Of a stretch of DNA of 64,000 nt, positions 7,697-16,105 are shown one piece after another (within the stretch, counting starts at the first letter, position 1; each line of letters starts with the position of its first letter). The position numbers and the translations under genes are program-made. Where the stretch lies: positions 62,001-126,000 of the forward strand of contig CAZCOA010000001.1 in the NCBI GenBank assembly GCA_964500225.1. Reading direction: 5' to 3'. Source of the stretch: JAAYDY01 sp964500225. GTDB taxonomy: Bacteria > Planctomycetota > Phycisphaerae > FEN-1346 > JAACEH01. Under the pieces are notes generated by a model that saw nothing but the letters and a program-made list of their open reading frames with translations, was not told the DNA's origin and made no database searches.

Positions 7697-8278
7697 CGGG
7701 GCCTCTCGCGACATGGAGGCGCCCGGGATACCCGCCCTGAGTCTGCGCCCGCCGTTGCTCCTTCCAGAAGCGTAAGTCCGTCCGCCGCGCGGCCTCATGC
7801 GCCGTCACAACACGGCGGGCCGGACGACCTCGCAAGACAGGGAGTAGGAGGTTGGGTTGCCGCGTGTCGCCGCTTGGCCGCGGCGAACTGTGAATGAGAA
7901 ACAAACAAATGAGGCGCCGGCGATTGCAGCGCCGACGCCCTTGCATGGGAAACTGGCCGGTTCCGCCATGCGCCGGAAGTATACCTTGCTTGCCGTCCAA
8001 TGCAAGCGATCCGCACAGGATCTCCCCTCCGCAAGGGCACGCCTCGAATCAACCCATGCCGCTCACGCTGCGCGCCCGGTCGTCCAGGTGTCCCGAACGG
8101 AACCGACACCGGACCGCAACCCGCGCCGGCGGCCGGAAGGAGGTGATTGTCAGAGCCTCTTGAATCGAGGAACCCGACCGCGCGTCGCGGTCGGAGCATT
8201 CGCTTGTGGCTCGCAGTAGCCGCAGAGTCTGTGGAGCACAATCAACAAGGATTTGCCAGGGGAGTAGGGAGAGATCCA
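7697..8278 (+). other. Long untranslated leader between riboswitch and first surface gene
   Basis: No convincing gene is seen in these 582 bases. The frames that are open read as low-complexity Arg/Pro sequence without ribosome sites or signal peptides. Two items stand out: AAGGAGGTGAT at 8137-8147, a perfect complement to the 3' end of 16S rRNA but with no well-placed start codon, and a 9-bp GC-rich hairpin at 8174-8194 (loop CGT). Both may be regulatory or accidental. Confidence 0.5.
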
Positions 8279-9679
8279 ATGAAAAGCAACAATGGAAAAA
8301 GCATCACTCGTTCTGTCTGGCGGACAAGCCTGTGGACGCTGGGGCTGGCCATCGCACTGGCCGGCACGGCCATGGCCCAGGTCGATAACACATGGACGCA
8401 GTACCACCAGGGTCCGGGCTTTACGGGACAATCGGCCTCGGGCCCCGACCTGCGGATCTACACCACGGCCCGGTTCGTCGTCGGCACAGGCCTTGGGGCC
8501 GGGTTCATGGGCGCCAGCGTCTCGTCGCCGGTCGTCATGAACAACCAGGTCTACTGCTACGACGCCGAGGGCGGCCTGTTCGCCTTCAGCGAGATCGACG
8601 GCGCTGCCCTGTGGTCGGCTGTCGTGGCCGAGGCATCGTTCGGCTCGTGGTCCTCGCCGTCGGCCGACGTGGCGAGCCGCTCGGTCTACATAGGGTCCGG
8701 CGAATACGTCTACCGGTTCGACGCCGACACCGGACAGGCCGTCTGGAGCCAGCCGTACCACCTCACCACCACCAGTACCCATGGAGAGACTTACGCGACC
8801 GTGGTCAACGCGGCGCCGACGATCCTCCCCGGCCTGGGCACGAACGGCCAGGGGCTGGTCCTTCAGCATACGTACGGCAGTTTCGGCGGAGGCACGCGGT
8901 TGCACGCCATCAACGTCGCCGACGGCTCCCAGGCCTGGACTCTGGACCTCACGGGTCAGGGACAGGGCGAGGTGGCCTACAACCCCGGTGACGGACTCCT
9001 TTACACGACCATCGGCACCGAGGGCGGATGGGCCGCAGGCCGAGGCGGCATTGTCGCCATCAACCCCGCCAACGGCGAGATCGTCTGGACGTCGCAGGGC
9101 TCGTTCGAGCCGCTCAGCTTCGGCGGCATCGCCTACGACGCCGCCAACAACCGCGTCATCGCCGGCGGCTACGACTTCTATGGCTACGCCGGTATGCTCG
9201 TCGTGGACGGAACCACCGGCGCCACCGTCTCCTACACCGGTGACGACATGGCCCTATCGGGCGACTACCGGCCCACCGTCGGGACGAACGGCCTCATCTA
9301 TATAGCTGGTGCCGAGTTTCAGGACGGTCCTTTCATCGCCGCATACGACGCAGCGACCGGCCTGGAGGTTTGGCGAAGCGAGCAGGGCTGGGGCGGCTGG
9401 AACCAGTCGCTCGCCTATGCCCTTGACATCGGCGACGGCACCGATGTGGTCTACGCCTGCGACCAGTACGGCACGAAACTCGGCATGTTCGATGCCGATA
9501 CCGGCCTGCTGCTAGCCGAAATCCCCTACGGCGGCGTGCCGACGCTAGCCAACGGCAACCTGTACTTCATCGCCGACGGCCGGTTGATGGCCTTCGGTCC
9601 GAACGTCGTCCCGGAACCGGCCACGATGGGGCTTCTCGGCCTCGGATTGGCCTGGTGCCTGCGGCAACGGAAACGCTGA
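8279..9679 (+). CDS. PQQ-like beta-propeller protein with PEP-CTERM anchor
   Basis: A 466-residue exported protein. Residues 1-34 form a signal peptide (basic start, LGLAIALAGTAMA-Q). The body holds repeated propeller-blade motifs of the PQQ-like type, for example VYCYDAEGGLFAFSEIDGAALW, VYRFDADTGQAVW, IVAINPANGEIVW and IAAYDAATGLEVW. The C-terminus is a PEP-CTERM sorting signal: VPEPATMGLLGLGLAW then RQRKR. PEP-CTERM proteins are processed by exosortase and displayed on the surface. AGGGAGAG precedes the ATG at 8279. It is the first gene after the cobalamin riboswitch, so a role in corrinoid binding is inferred by analogy with BtuG, the B12-binding beta-propeller of Bacteroides; sequence alone does not prove it. 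Confidence 0.86.
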   Translation: MKSNNGKSITRSVWRTSLWTLGLAIALAGTAMAQVDNTWTQYHQGPGFTGQSASGPDLRIYTTARFVVGTGLGAGFMGASVSSPVVMNNQVYCYDAEGGLFAFSEIDGAALWSAVVAEASFGSWSSPSADVASRSVYIGSGEYVYRFDADTGQAVWSQPYHLTTTSTHGETYATVVNAAPTILPGLGTNGQGLVLQHTYGSFGGGTRLHAINVADGSQAWTLDLTGQGQGEVAYNPGDGLLYTTIGTEGGWAAGRGGIVAINPANGEIVWTSQGSFEPLSFGGIAYDAANNRVIAGGYDFYGYAGMLVVDGTTGATVSYTGDDMALSGDYRPTVGTNGLIYIAGAEFQDGPFIAAYDAATGLEVWRSEQGWGGWNQSLAYALDIGDGTDVVYACDQYGTKLGMFDADTGLLLAEIPYGGVPTLANGNLYFIADGRLMAFGPNVVPEPATMGLLGLGLAWCLRQRKR

Positions 9680-9778
9680 GTGGTCCCCCAGGGGAAGCCG
9701 AACCACGTTCACCGGGGCGGTTTTCCACGTCTCTACAGAAAAACGATTGACATTCACATCTGACCAATGGAGGTTTTT

Positions 9779-10792
9779 ATGCTATCCGTGAGAAATATCG
9801 TACATGCGGCAGCCGCCGTGGCGGTCGCGTTCCTGGTCGCCGGCAACGTGTCGGCCGACTACACCTACAACCCCAGCGACTTCGCCACCGAGGTCGTCGA
9901 GTACGTCCAAGGAACCGGCGTCGGCAAAGACTGGATCAGCGGACAGACCTTCAACAACCCGTCGTCGGCCCTTGGCCGACCCACCGTCGATACCACCGGC
10001 GACGGTTGGTACATCAACCTGACCATGCCATCGCCGGTCGTCCCCGTCTATCCGGCGTTCCGGTCCTATGAGCTGGTCACCATCGGCAACGGCGGCAGCC
10101 TCACCGTCAAGTTCGACCATCGCGTCGAGAACGACCCGCTGAACCCGTATGGACTGGATTTCATTATCTTCGGCAATGCCTTCCAGGTCATCGGAGGCGG
10201 ACAGGGTTGGACCAACGGCAATCCCAATTCGGTCCACACCGGGGGCACCGGCTTTTTCGAGCCCGGCACCGTGTCGGTCAGCCAGGACGGCATCACCTGG
10301 TACACGTTCACGTCCGGCCCCTGGGCCGACGACTTCGCTCCGACGCTCGGCCGGCAATACGATCCCGACGCCCCCTACCGCCCCGAAGACCCGGAGAATC
10401 CGGGCCAGGTCGATCCGGCGTGGGCGTGGAACCTCTGGTGGGGCGCGCCGACGAACCCCACCGTCCCCGTCAATCCCGCGTTGACGTGGTCCAGCTTCAA
10501 TGGCTGCAGTGTGGCCGAGATCGCCGAGGCCTACCGCTACGTGGACGAGGCAGCCGGCTTCAACGAAGTCTCCGCCGGCGGCACAGGCTTCGACCTGGAC
10601 TGGCTCGGCGTGGACGGGCTGGACTGGATCCAGTACATCCGCGTCACCAACCGGCCCGGTAGCAGCACCACCGTTGAGATCGACGCCTTCGCCGACGTGG
10701 CGCCCGTGCCCGAACCGGCTTCCATGGCCCTACTGGGCCTGGGGCTCGGGGCCATGCTGAAGCGACGCAGCCATAACCGATCCCACACGTAG
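9779..10792 (+). CDS. PEP-CTERM cell-surface protein, unknown ligand
   Basis: A 337-residue protein with a signal peptide (HAAAAVAVAFLVAGNVSA), a beta-rich body and a C-terminal PEP-CTERM anchor (VPEPASMALLGLGLGAM, then KRRSHNR). The core has the pattern ELVTIGNGGSLTVKFDHRV...GLDFIIFGNAF, which I associate with bacterial 'cell surface protein' families found in some B12-related loci; that association is from memory and unverified. The ATG at 9779 is chosen over 9767 because GGAGG (9769-9773) sits 5 bases before it and overlaps the earlier ATG. It follows the propeller gene by 99 bases and should share the riboswitch-controlled transcript. Confidence 0.82.
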   Translation: MLSVRNIVHAAAAVAVAFLVAGNVSADYTYNPSDFATEVVEYVQGTGVGKDWISGQTFNNPSSALGRPTVDTTGDGWYINLTMPSPVVPVYPAFRSYELVTIGNGGSLTVKFDHRVENDPLNPYGLDFIIFGNAFQVIGGGQGWTNGNPNSVHTGGTGFFEPGTVSVSQDGITWYTFTSGPWADDFAPTLGRQYDPDAPYRPEDPENPGQVDPAWAWNLWWGAPTNPTVPVNPALTWSSFNGCSVAEIAEAYRYVDEAAGFNEVSAGGTGFDLDWLGVDGLDWIQYIRVTNRPGSSTTVEIDAFADVAPVPEPASMALLGLGLGAMLKRRSHNRSHT

Positions 10793-10804
10793 GTTCATCC
10801 TCAT

Positions 10805-10843
10805 GGCGGGAGGCCGACCCCAAGACCGGGGCGGTCTCCCGCC
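10805..10843 (+). other. Intercistronic hairpin between surface genes
   Basis: A 12-bp stem with one G-U pair (10805-10816 with 10832-10843) whose loop can form a further CCCC/GGGG pairing. No real T-run follows, so it may act as a partial terminator or mRNA-stabilising element that lowers expression of the prepilin-like gene. Confidence 0.6.
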
Positions 10844-10864
10844 GATTTGCCAGGAATGACCGTG

Positions 10865-11683
10865 ATGGAACCCAACCCCATCGCCGCCCCCGCAACCCCG
10901 GACGCCGAGACCCTCTGCTCCGCCCTGGGCCACAATGCGTTCACCCTGATCGAACTGCTCATCGCCGTGGCCATCATCGGCCTGCTCATGGCGGTCCTGC
11001 TGCCGATGCTCGGCGCTGCCGTCGAGCACGCCCGATGCACCCAGTGTTGCAACAACCTGCGCCAGATGGCCACCGCCATGCAGTTGTACCTGAAGGAAAA
11101 CAAGGGTTTCTTCCCCCCGGCCTACCAGGTGCAGATGACCGGTGGCGTGTTCCGTTCCGTGGCCTGGGACTTTATCAGCATCAAGGACTGGGCCCACGGC
11201 GGCAAGGAATCCGTCGGCGTCGGCCTGCTGTGGCAGGGGCGCCTGACCGAACCTTGCGAGGTCCACCAGTGCCCGTCGTTCGACGGGGCCCACAACTGGT
11301 TCTCCGACCCCTTCACCGGATACAACTACAACACCGATTACCTCGGATCGCCCGCCTGTCGCGTCAATCTCTCACGCGTGCGCCATCCGGCCCGATGCGC
11401 CATGTTCGGCGACGCCGGCTACGCCTCCGGCTCCAACAAGTTCATGCGCGCCCCGTTCCCCCCGCCGGACAAGTACGATGACGGCCTCTCCCCGGCAGGC
11501 CGAGCCGCCGGCACCCAGGCCTTCAGGCATCTCGGCCGGACCAACGTCGCCTTCGTGGACGGACACGTGGAATCTCTCGATCAGATCTACACCAACACCG
11601 ACCCGGCCGCAGCCGGCAACATCGCCCCAGGAACCGGCTTCCTCTCTCCCGACAACAGCCTGTATTCCCTCAGCGGCCACTGA
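10865..11683 (+). CDS. Prepilin-type N-terminal / H-x9-DG protein (DUF1559-like)
   Basis: A protein of about 272 residues with a type II secretion/pseudopilin N-terminus: FTLIELLIAVAIIGLLMAVLLPML, with Glu at position +5 after the expected prepilin peptidase cut. Near the C-terminus is HLGRTNVAFVDG, the H-x9-DG motif characteristic of planctomycete DUF1559-type proteins. The body holds four early cysteines (CTQCCNN and later Cys pairs). The leader before the cleavage site is long, about 26 residues. Possible starts are ATG 10856, GTG 10862 and ATG 10865; the last has AGGA at good spacing. It is the third gene of the riboswitch unit, 72 bases after the second PEP-CTERM gene, and may form a periplasmic or surface filament subunit. 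Confidence 0.82.
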   Translation: MEPNPIAAPATPDAETLCSALGHNAFTLIELLIAVAIIGLLMAVLLPMLGAAVEHARCTQCCNNLRQMATAMQLYLKENKGFFPPAYQVQMTGGVFRSVAWDFISIKDWAHGGKESVGVGLLWQGRLTEPCEVHQCPSFDGAHNWFSDPFTGYNYNTDYLGSPACRVNLSRVRHPARCAMFGDAGYASGSNKFMRAPFPPPDKYDDGLSPAGRAAGTQAFRHLGRTNVAFVDGHVESLDQIYTNTDPAAAGNIAPGTGFLSPDNSLYSLSGH

Positions 11684-11726
11684 TCTCCCACAGCGACACC
11701 CGCCGACGGCCGCAACGCAAGAGTCT

Positions 11727-11755
11727 TTGACAAGCCCCCCGCCGGCGACTATACT
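11727..11755 (+). promoter_or_regulatory. Consensus promoter of the aldolase-fold gene
   Basis: TTGACA (11727-11732), exactly 17 bases, then TATACT (11750-11755). It gives a leader of about 95 bases before the ATG at 11858 and separates this gene from the riboswitch unit. Confidence 0.85.
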
Positions 11756-11857
11756 TCTGCACTTGTCCTGCCCAAGGCCAGCCTTCGGCCGGACACACGG
11801 CTGCGATGTCGGCGGCCGAGCGGCAGCACGCAGCTACGATTCTGGGAGCACGTCCTC

Positions 11858-12922
11858 ATGAGTGATGACATTATGGTCGAACAGGTCCGCGCCGCCGCGG
11901 AGGCCATGGCGATGCCGCAGGGATACCGGTTCGACTCCACGGCCGTTCTGGACGAGGCCGCTGTCCTGCCATTGACCCATCTGCGGGCCACCGACGGTGA
12001 ATTCTTCGCCAAGGCTCTGGCCGAACGGCCCCGACGCCCGCAGCTCAGCAAGGACGGACGCCTGGTGATCCTGGCCGCCGACCATCCTGCGCGCGGCGTG
12101 CCCGGCGCCGGCCCCGACCCCGTCGGCATGGCCAACCGCGCCGACTACCTGGCCCGCATCGTCCGCGTCCTCGACGCCAGTCCCGTGGACGGCCTCATGG
12201 CTACCCCCGACATTATCGACGACATCGTGGCCCTGGACGCCCTCCAGCGCAGCCGCGGCGGCAAGGGATTCCTCGGCCAGCGCGTCCTCATCGGGTCCAT
12301 GAACCGCTCCGGCCTCAACGGGGCTCGCCACGAGCTGTGGGATATGCCCACCTGCTACCTCAGCGCCGCCGACCTGCTGGCCGCTCACCTCGACGGCGGC
12401 AAGGTCATGTGGCGCTACACCGCCCAGGGCGACGCCAATCGCGACTGTCTGGAATCCATGGTCGCCCTCGCCGAACTGCTGGCCGACGTGGCCGAGGCCG
12501 GGCTGCCGATGTTCCTGGAACCCCTGGTCGTCGAGAACCGCTTCGAGAAGTGGCTCCTCTCGAAAGACGAGATCGAGTGGATCCGCCTGATCGGCATCGC
12601 TTCGGCGCTGGGCCCGAGCACGGCGCGGCTCTGGCTGAAGATTCCCATGGTGCGGCCGTTCTCGCGGATCGTTCGTGCCACGACGCTCCCGATCCTGATG
12701 CTCGGCGGGCCGGCCACCGGCATCCCCGCCACGATTCTGGTGGATTTTGCCGAAGGCATGACCACCGCGCCCAACGTTTACGGCGCCCTGGTCGGTCGCA
12801 ACGTCCTCTATCCGGGGCCCGACGATCCGGCCATCATTGCCCGAGCCGTCTGCCACATTGTCCACGATCAACAAGGCGCCGAAGCCGCCGCCGCCGAAGC
12901 CGCCAGGGCCGGACGACTCTGA
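11858..12922 (+). CDS. Cgl0159-like (beta/alpha)8 aldolase-fold protein
   Basis: A 354-residue soluble protein. LVILAADHPARGVPG in the first third resembles the phosphate/Schiff-base barrel strand region of class I aldolases of the DeoC/LacD/Cgl0159 group. Later strands read VDGLMATPDIIDDI, PMFLEPLVVE, ARLWLKIPM and PILMLGGPA, as expected for a TIM barrel. Members occur in inositol or sugar catabolic clusters, but the substrate is unknown. A GGGAG lies 10-15 bases before the ATG. It has its own promoter and no catabolic partners beside it; the fumarase beta gene converges on it. An alternative label is fructose-bisphosphate aldolase-like protein. Confidence 0.68.
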   Translation: MSDDIMVEQVRAAAEAMAMPQGYRFDSTAVLDEAAVLPLTHLRATDGEFFAKALAERPRRPQLSKDGRLVILAADHPARGVPGAGPDPVGMANRADYLARIVRVLDASPVDGLMATPDIIDDIVALDALQRSRGGKGFLGQRVLIGSMNRSGLNGARHELWDMPTCYLSAADLLAAHLDGGKVMWRYTAQGDANRDCLESMVALAELLADVAEAGLPMFLEPLVVENRFEKWLLSKDEIEWIRLIGIASALGPSTARLWLKIPMVRPFSRIVRATTLPILMLGGPATGIPATILVDFAEGMTTAPNVYGALVGRNVLYPGPDDPAIIARAVCHIVHDQQGAEAAAAEAARAGRL

Positions 12923-12979
12923 AACACAGAGCCTCGCTTGCAAAGGGGGGATGGCCGACAGCGACGCCTCCCGCGCGGT

Positions 12980-13510
12980 TCAGCGCCGGTAGAGCGACCG
13001 ACCGTGCGAGTCGATGGCCACCAGGGCGGGAAAGTCCACCACGGTGAGTTCGCGCAACGCCTCGGGACCCAGGTCCTCGTAGGCCAGCACGCGCTGGGCC
13101 GTGATGCACTTGGCCAGCAGCGCGCCGGCGCCGCCCGTGGCTGCCAAATAGACTGCCCCGCACCGCTTCATCGCCTCGACGACCTCGGCCGAGCGGTCGC
13201 CCTTGCCGATCATCGCGGCCAGGCCCTGCTCGATCAGCATCGGCGCGTAACGATCCATGCGTCCGGCCGTAGTCGGCCCCGCCGCGCCGAACACTTGCCC
13301 CGGCCCGCCGGGCGTCGGCCCCACATAGTAAAGAATTGCTCCCCGCAACACAAACGGCAGCGACTCGCCTGCTTCCAGCGCCTTGACCATCCGCGCGTGC
13401 GCCGCGTCGCGCGCCGCATACACCGTGCCCGTGATCCGGACCTCGTCGCCGGCCACGAGCCCACGCACCACGTCCATGCTCAACGGTGGATGAAGACTCA
13501 CTGTGCCCAT
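12980..13510 (-). CDS. Fumarate hydratase class I, beta (C-terminal) subunit
   Basis: A 176-residue protein matching the C-terminal domain of class I, iron-sulfur fumarases and L-tartrate dehydratases. Signatures are LVAGDEVRITGTVYAARDAAHARM, YVGPTPG, GAAGPTTAGRMD, MIGKGDRS and the swivelling-domain ending. With the alpha subunit it hydrates fumarate to malate. The ATG at 13510 gives the expected N-terminus; the frame remains open upstream, but a promoter occupies that sequence. The alpha subunit gene lies 228 bases away and is transcribed in the opposite direction, which is unusual because the two normally sit head to tail in one operon. Confidence 0.88.
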   Translation of the reverse strand: MGTVSLHPPLSMDVVRGLVAGDEVRITGTVYAARDAAHARMVKALEAGESLPFVLRGAILYYVGPTPGGPGQVFGAAGPTTAGRMDRYAPMLIEQGLAAMIGKGDRSAEVVEAMKRCGAVYLAATGGAGALLAKCITAQRVLAYEDLGPEALRELTVVDFPALVAIDSHGRSLYRR

Positions 13511-13518
13511 GGCGTCGT

Positions 13519-13547
13519 AGGGTAGCAGATACGGCCCCGGGTGGCAA
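13519..13547 (-). promoter_or_regulatory. Promoter of the fumarase beta gene
   Basis: On the minus strand TTGCCA (13547-13542), 17 bases, TACCCT (13524-13519), then only 8 bases to the ATG at 13510. There is no Shine-Dalgarno site, so a leaderless message is likely. The -10 box is imperfect. Confidence 0.5.
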
Positions 13548-13676
13548 GACGACACACGCAGACGAGTCACTCAGCCTCATGAAGTGCCGCGCGGGCCCGA
13601 GCCCCCACACGCTGTGCTTGCTGCTTACATGGGGTGCCGCCCTTCGGCGGCCTCACCGAAAGGCCGCGACATCGTC

Positions 13677-13704
13677 TTGCCGCGCCGGGCTCGGCGGGTA
13701 CAAT
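13677..13704 (+). promoter_or_regulatory. Promoter of the fumarase alpha gene
   Basis: TTGCCG (13677-13682), a 16-base spacer and TACAAT (13699-13704), giving a leader of about 28 bases that contains AGGCGGAGA before the ATG at 13739. Confidence 0.65.
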
Positions 13705-13738
13705 GGCGGACTGTCGCGAATCGAGGCGGAGACGAAGC

Positions 13739-14581
13739 ATGCGAACCGTATCTGTCCGCGCTGTGGCCGATGCCCTGTACGATTGCATCGGCCGGGCGAG
13801 TGTCAATCTGGGCGAACGCGAAACGGCGGCGCTCGAGACGGCCCGCCGCACGGAAACCAGCCCCACCGGCCGGGCCGTGCTGGATCAGTTGCTTGAAAAT
13901 GCACGCATCGCCCGCCAGGAGCGGCGACCGCTGTGCCAGGACACGGGCCTGGCGGTCGTCTTTCTCGATATCGGCCAACAGGTGATTCTCGACGGCGGCG
14001 ACCTCGTCGAGGCGATCAACGACGCCGTGGCCCGGGCCTGCCGCGACTTTCACCTCAGGACGAGCGTGGTCGGCCATCCGATCGACCGCCGCAACACCGG
14101 CGACAACACCCCGGCCGTGGTCCATATCCGCCTGGTGCCGGGCGACCGCGTCCGCCTGCGGTTTGCGGCCAAGGGCGGCGGGTGCGAGAACATGTCGCGT
14201 CTGGCGATGCTCACGCCGTCGGCGGGCCGCGCGGGCGTCGTCGAGTTCGTGGTCCGGACCGTGCGTGAGGCCCTGGCGAACCCGTGCCCGCCGGTGGTGG
14301 TCGGCGTGGGCCTGGGCGGCAACTTTGAGATGGCGGCCCTGGCGGCGAAGGAAGCGCTGCTGCGCCCGCTCGGGGATGCGGCCGCCGACCCGCGCGACGC
14401 GGACCTCGAACGGGAACTCCTTGCGGCGATCAACGCCACCGGCGTCGGCCCCATGGGCCTGGGCGGCGCGAACACCGCTCTGGCCGTGCACGTCGCCTCG
14501 CTACCCTGCCACATCGCCGCCCTGCCCGTAGCCGTGAACCTCGATTGCCACAGCCACCGCCACGCCGAGGCGGTCCTCTGA
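13739..14581 (+). CDS. Fumarate hydratase class I, alpha (N-terminal) subunit
   Basis: A 280-residue protein of the class I fumarase alpha family, which carries the [4Fe-4S] cluster that activates the substrate. The three cluster cysteines are recognisable: Cys66 in PLCQDTG, Cys149 in KGGGCENMS and a third in SLPCHIAALPVAVN near the end. GVGLGGNFEMAALAAKEALLRPL is also typical. AGGCGGAGA precedes the ATG at 13739; an open extension upstream overlaps the promoter. Oxygen-labile fumarases of this type fit an anaerobe. Its beta partner is divergent at 12980-13510, so the shared 228-base region could co-regulate both. L-tartrate dehydratase is the alternative assignment. Confidence 0.9.
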   Translation: MRTVSVRAVADALYDCIGRASVNLGERETAALETARRTETSPTGRAVLDQLLENARIARQERRPLCQDTGLAVVFLDIGQQVILDGGDLVEAINDAVARACRDFHLRTSVVGHPIDRRNTGDNTPAVVHIRLVPGDRVRLRFAAKGGGCENMSRLAMLTPSAGRAGVVEFVVRTVREALANPCPPVVVGVGLGGNFEMAALAAKEALLRPLGDAAADPRDADLERELLAAINATGVGPMGLGGANTALAVHVASLPCHIAALPVAVNLDCHSHRHAEAVL

Positions 14582-14633
14582 CAAGCGCCCCCTGCCGCCG
14601 CGCCGTTTTGTCCTCCGGCGCATCGCCCGCACC

Positions 14634-15749
14634 TCAGTCCCGCACGGTGCAGACGTAGAGGTTCGGGTTCATCGCCACTTCGCCGGCCTTGATCTGCGTG
14701 CCGCCGGTTTCGCCGCAATAGAGTCGCCCGTCGGGGCCGCAGACCATCGTGTGAATCCGTTCCCCCGCGACGCCCTGCTCGGCCGACACAATCGGGCCGA
14801 TTTCCTCGATCCGTTCGGTGCGCGGATCGTAGCGGAAGATGAACGCACTGCGGGTCTGGTAGGCCCGCCCGCCGCCGGCCGCGCCGTACAGGCACCCGTC
14901 GCCGCGCCAGGCCAGCGCCGGCAGCCGCGGACCGCCACCCGGGCACCCCAGCACGTCCAGCGTCAGCGTCGCCGGATCGATGCGCAGCAGGTCGCCGCGC
15001 TCCCACGTGCCGGCGTACAGTTTGTGGTCCGGGCCGCGAACAAACGAGTCGATCCGCTCGGCCCCTTCCGGCAGCCGCATCGCCGTCGCCTCCAGCACGT
15101 CGCGCCGCGGGTCGTACATCCAGATGTGCCGGTGCAACCCGCTGCCGAACACGCGGCCGTCGTCGTCCGTGCAGCACTGGTGGCACGGGCCGCTGTCGCC
15201 CCAGGTCTTCGCGGGCGGCTGGCCCACGACGCGCATCGACCCTCGCTTCAGGTCCACCCGCACCACATGGTTCAGCGGGTACGTCATCGCGTACAGGTTC
15301 TCGCCCGCCGGGTCCATGGTCAGGTTAAACAGCCACTCGTGCGGGCACGGCACGCCGAGGTCCTCGGAGGCGTCGCGCTTCGGGTCGTAAATGAATACGT
15401 GGCCGCCCTCGTCGCGGTCGGTGTAGAGCCCGGCGATGCTGTAGTTCTGCCCGGTCGCCCCGGCGATGCGTCCGTCGGGCAACGTCTCCAGTGCGTGGTG
15501 AATCTTCCCGGGGATCGGGTTGCCGCTAAAGCTGATGATGGGCGGCGCGCTGACCACGCGGTCGCCCAGGTCCACGAACCGGCCGCCGCGGCCGCCGGGA
15601 CCCGTGCCCAGCTCGTACCGGAAAAACAGGTGTCCGTGCGCGCCGGTCATCCCGCCGTACAGCCGATCCGGGCCGCCCACCGTCAGACTCACCACCTCCA
15701 GCGCTCCGACGATCGGCGACCGATCCACGTAGACATCCAGCCTGCTCAT
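14634..15749 (-). CDS. Beta-propeller protein (NHL/SMP-30-like), unknown function
   Basis: A 371-residue protein with repeated blade-like units such as PDRLYGGMTGAHGHLFFRYE, DGRIAGATGQ, DGRVFGSGLHRHIWMYDP, DHKLYAGTWERGDLLRIDP and DGRLYCGETGG. These resemble NHL, SMP-30 or virginiamycin-B-lyase-like propellers. No signal peptide is visible, so it is probably cytoplasmic. AAGGGAAGG precedes the ATG at 15749. It stands alone: the fumarase alpha gene converges on it, and a 356-base gap lies upstream. A lactonase or lyase role is possible, but the catalytic residues cannot be assigned from sequence alone. Confidence 0.72.
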   Translation of the reverse strand: MSRLDVYVDRSPIVGALEVVSLTVGGPDRLYGGMTGAHGHLFFRYELGTGPGGRGGRFVDLGDRVVSAPPIISFSGNPIPGKIHHALETLPDGRIAGATGQNYSIAGLYTDRDEGGHVFIYDPKRDASEDLGVPCPHEWLFNLTMDPAGENLYAMTYPLNHVVRVDLKRGSMRVVGQPPAKTWGDSGPCHQCCTDDDGRVFGSGLHRHIWMYDPRRDVLEATAMRLPEGAERIDSFVRGPDHKLYAGTWERGDLLRIDPATLTLDVLGCPGGGPRLPALAWRGDGCLYGAAGGGRAYQTRSAFIFRYDPRTERIEEIGPIVSAEQGVAGERIHTMVCGPDGRLYCGETGGTQIKAGEVAMNPNLYVCTVRD

Positions 15750-16105
15750 TCGAAACCTTCCCTTCTGCTCGTGCGCGACCTGCTCCGCCGCCCTCGACGG
15801 CCGCTGCGGATCCCATTACGATACGCCGCGCGCCGCCCGACGCAACTGCTTTCCACCCACACAACGCACGATCCGCTTGCACAATCCTATGACCCGTGGC
15901 AGCGCGACATCAAACACCTCGAATCACTCTATAGAAATGTCCCCTTCAGGATGAACCTGCGGCAGGGGTAGTCGGCTGGTGGCTTGCAGGGCTGATGCAG
16001 GGAGCCATCTATGAACAAGCCGTAGTCAAGCCGATGATGGCACGAGTTCGGGGTTTTTCCAACCATCTGTTCGGCGTCATGCCGCCGGCAGCGCCACGCA
16101 TCGGT
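15750..16105. other. Intergenic region, no gene seen
   Basis: A 356-base gap between two minus-strand genes. No open frame here has a ribosome site or recognisable product, and no clear terminator stem was found. Confidence 0.5.

Noticed and set aside
7795..8241. Possible gene(s) in the riboswitch leader, both strands
   Set aside because: Translations are Arg/Pro/Ala-rich, no ribosome site, no domain; the plus-strand frame starting TTG at 8147 is only an upstream extension of the propeller gene, and its spacing to AAGGAGG is too short.
10847..10864. TTG at 10847 as start of the prepilin-like gene
   Set aside because: It falls immediately after the hairpin stem and adds residues without a ribosome site; ATG 10865 has AGGA at better spacing.
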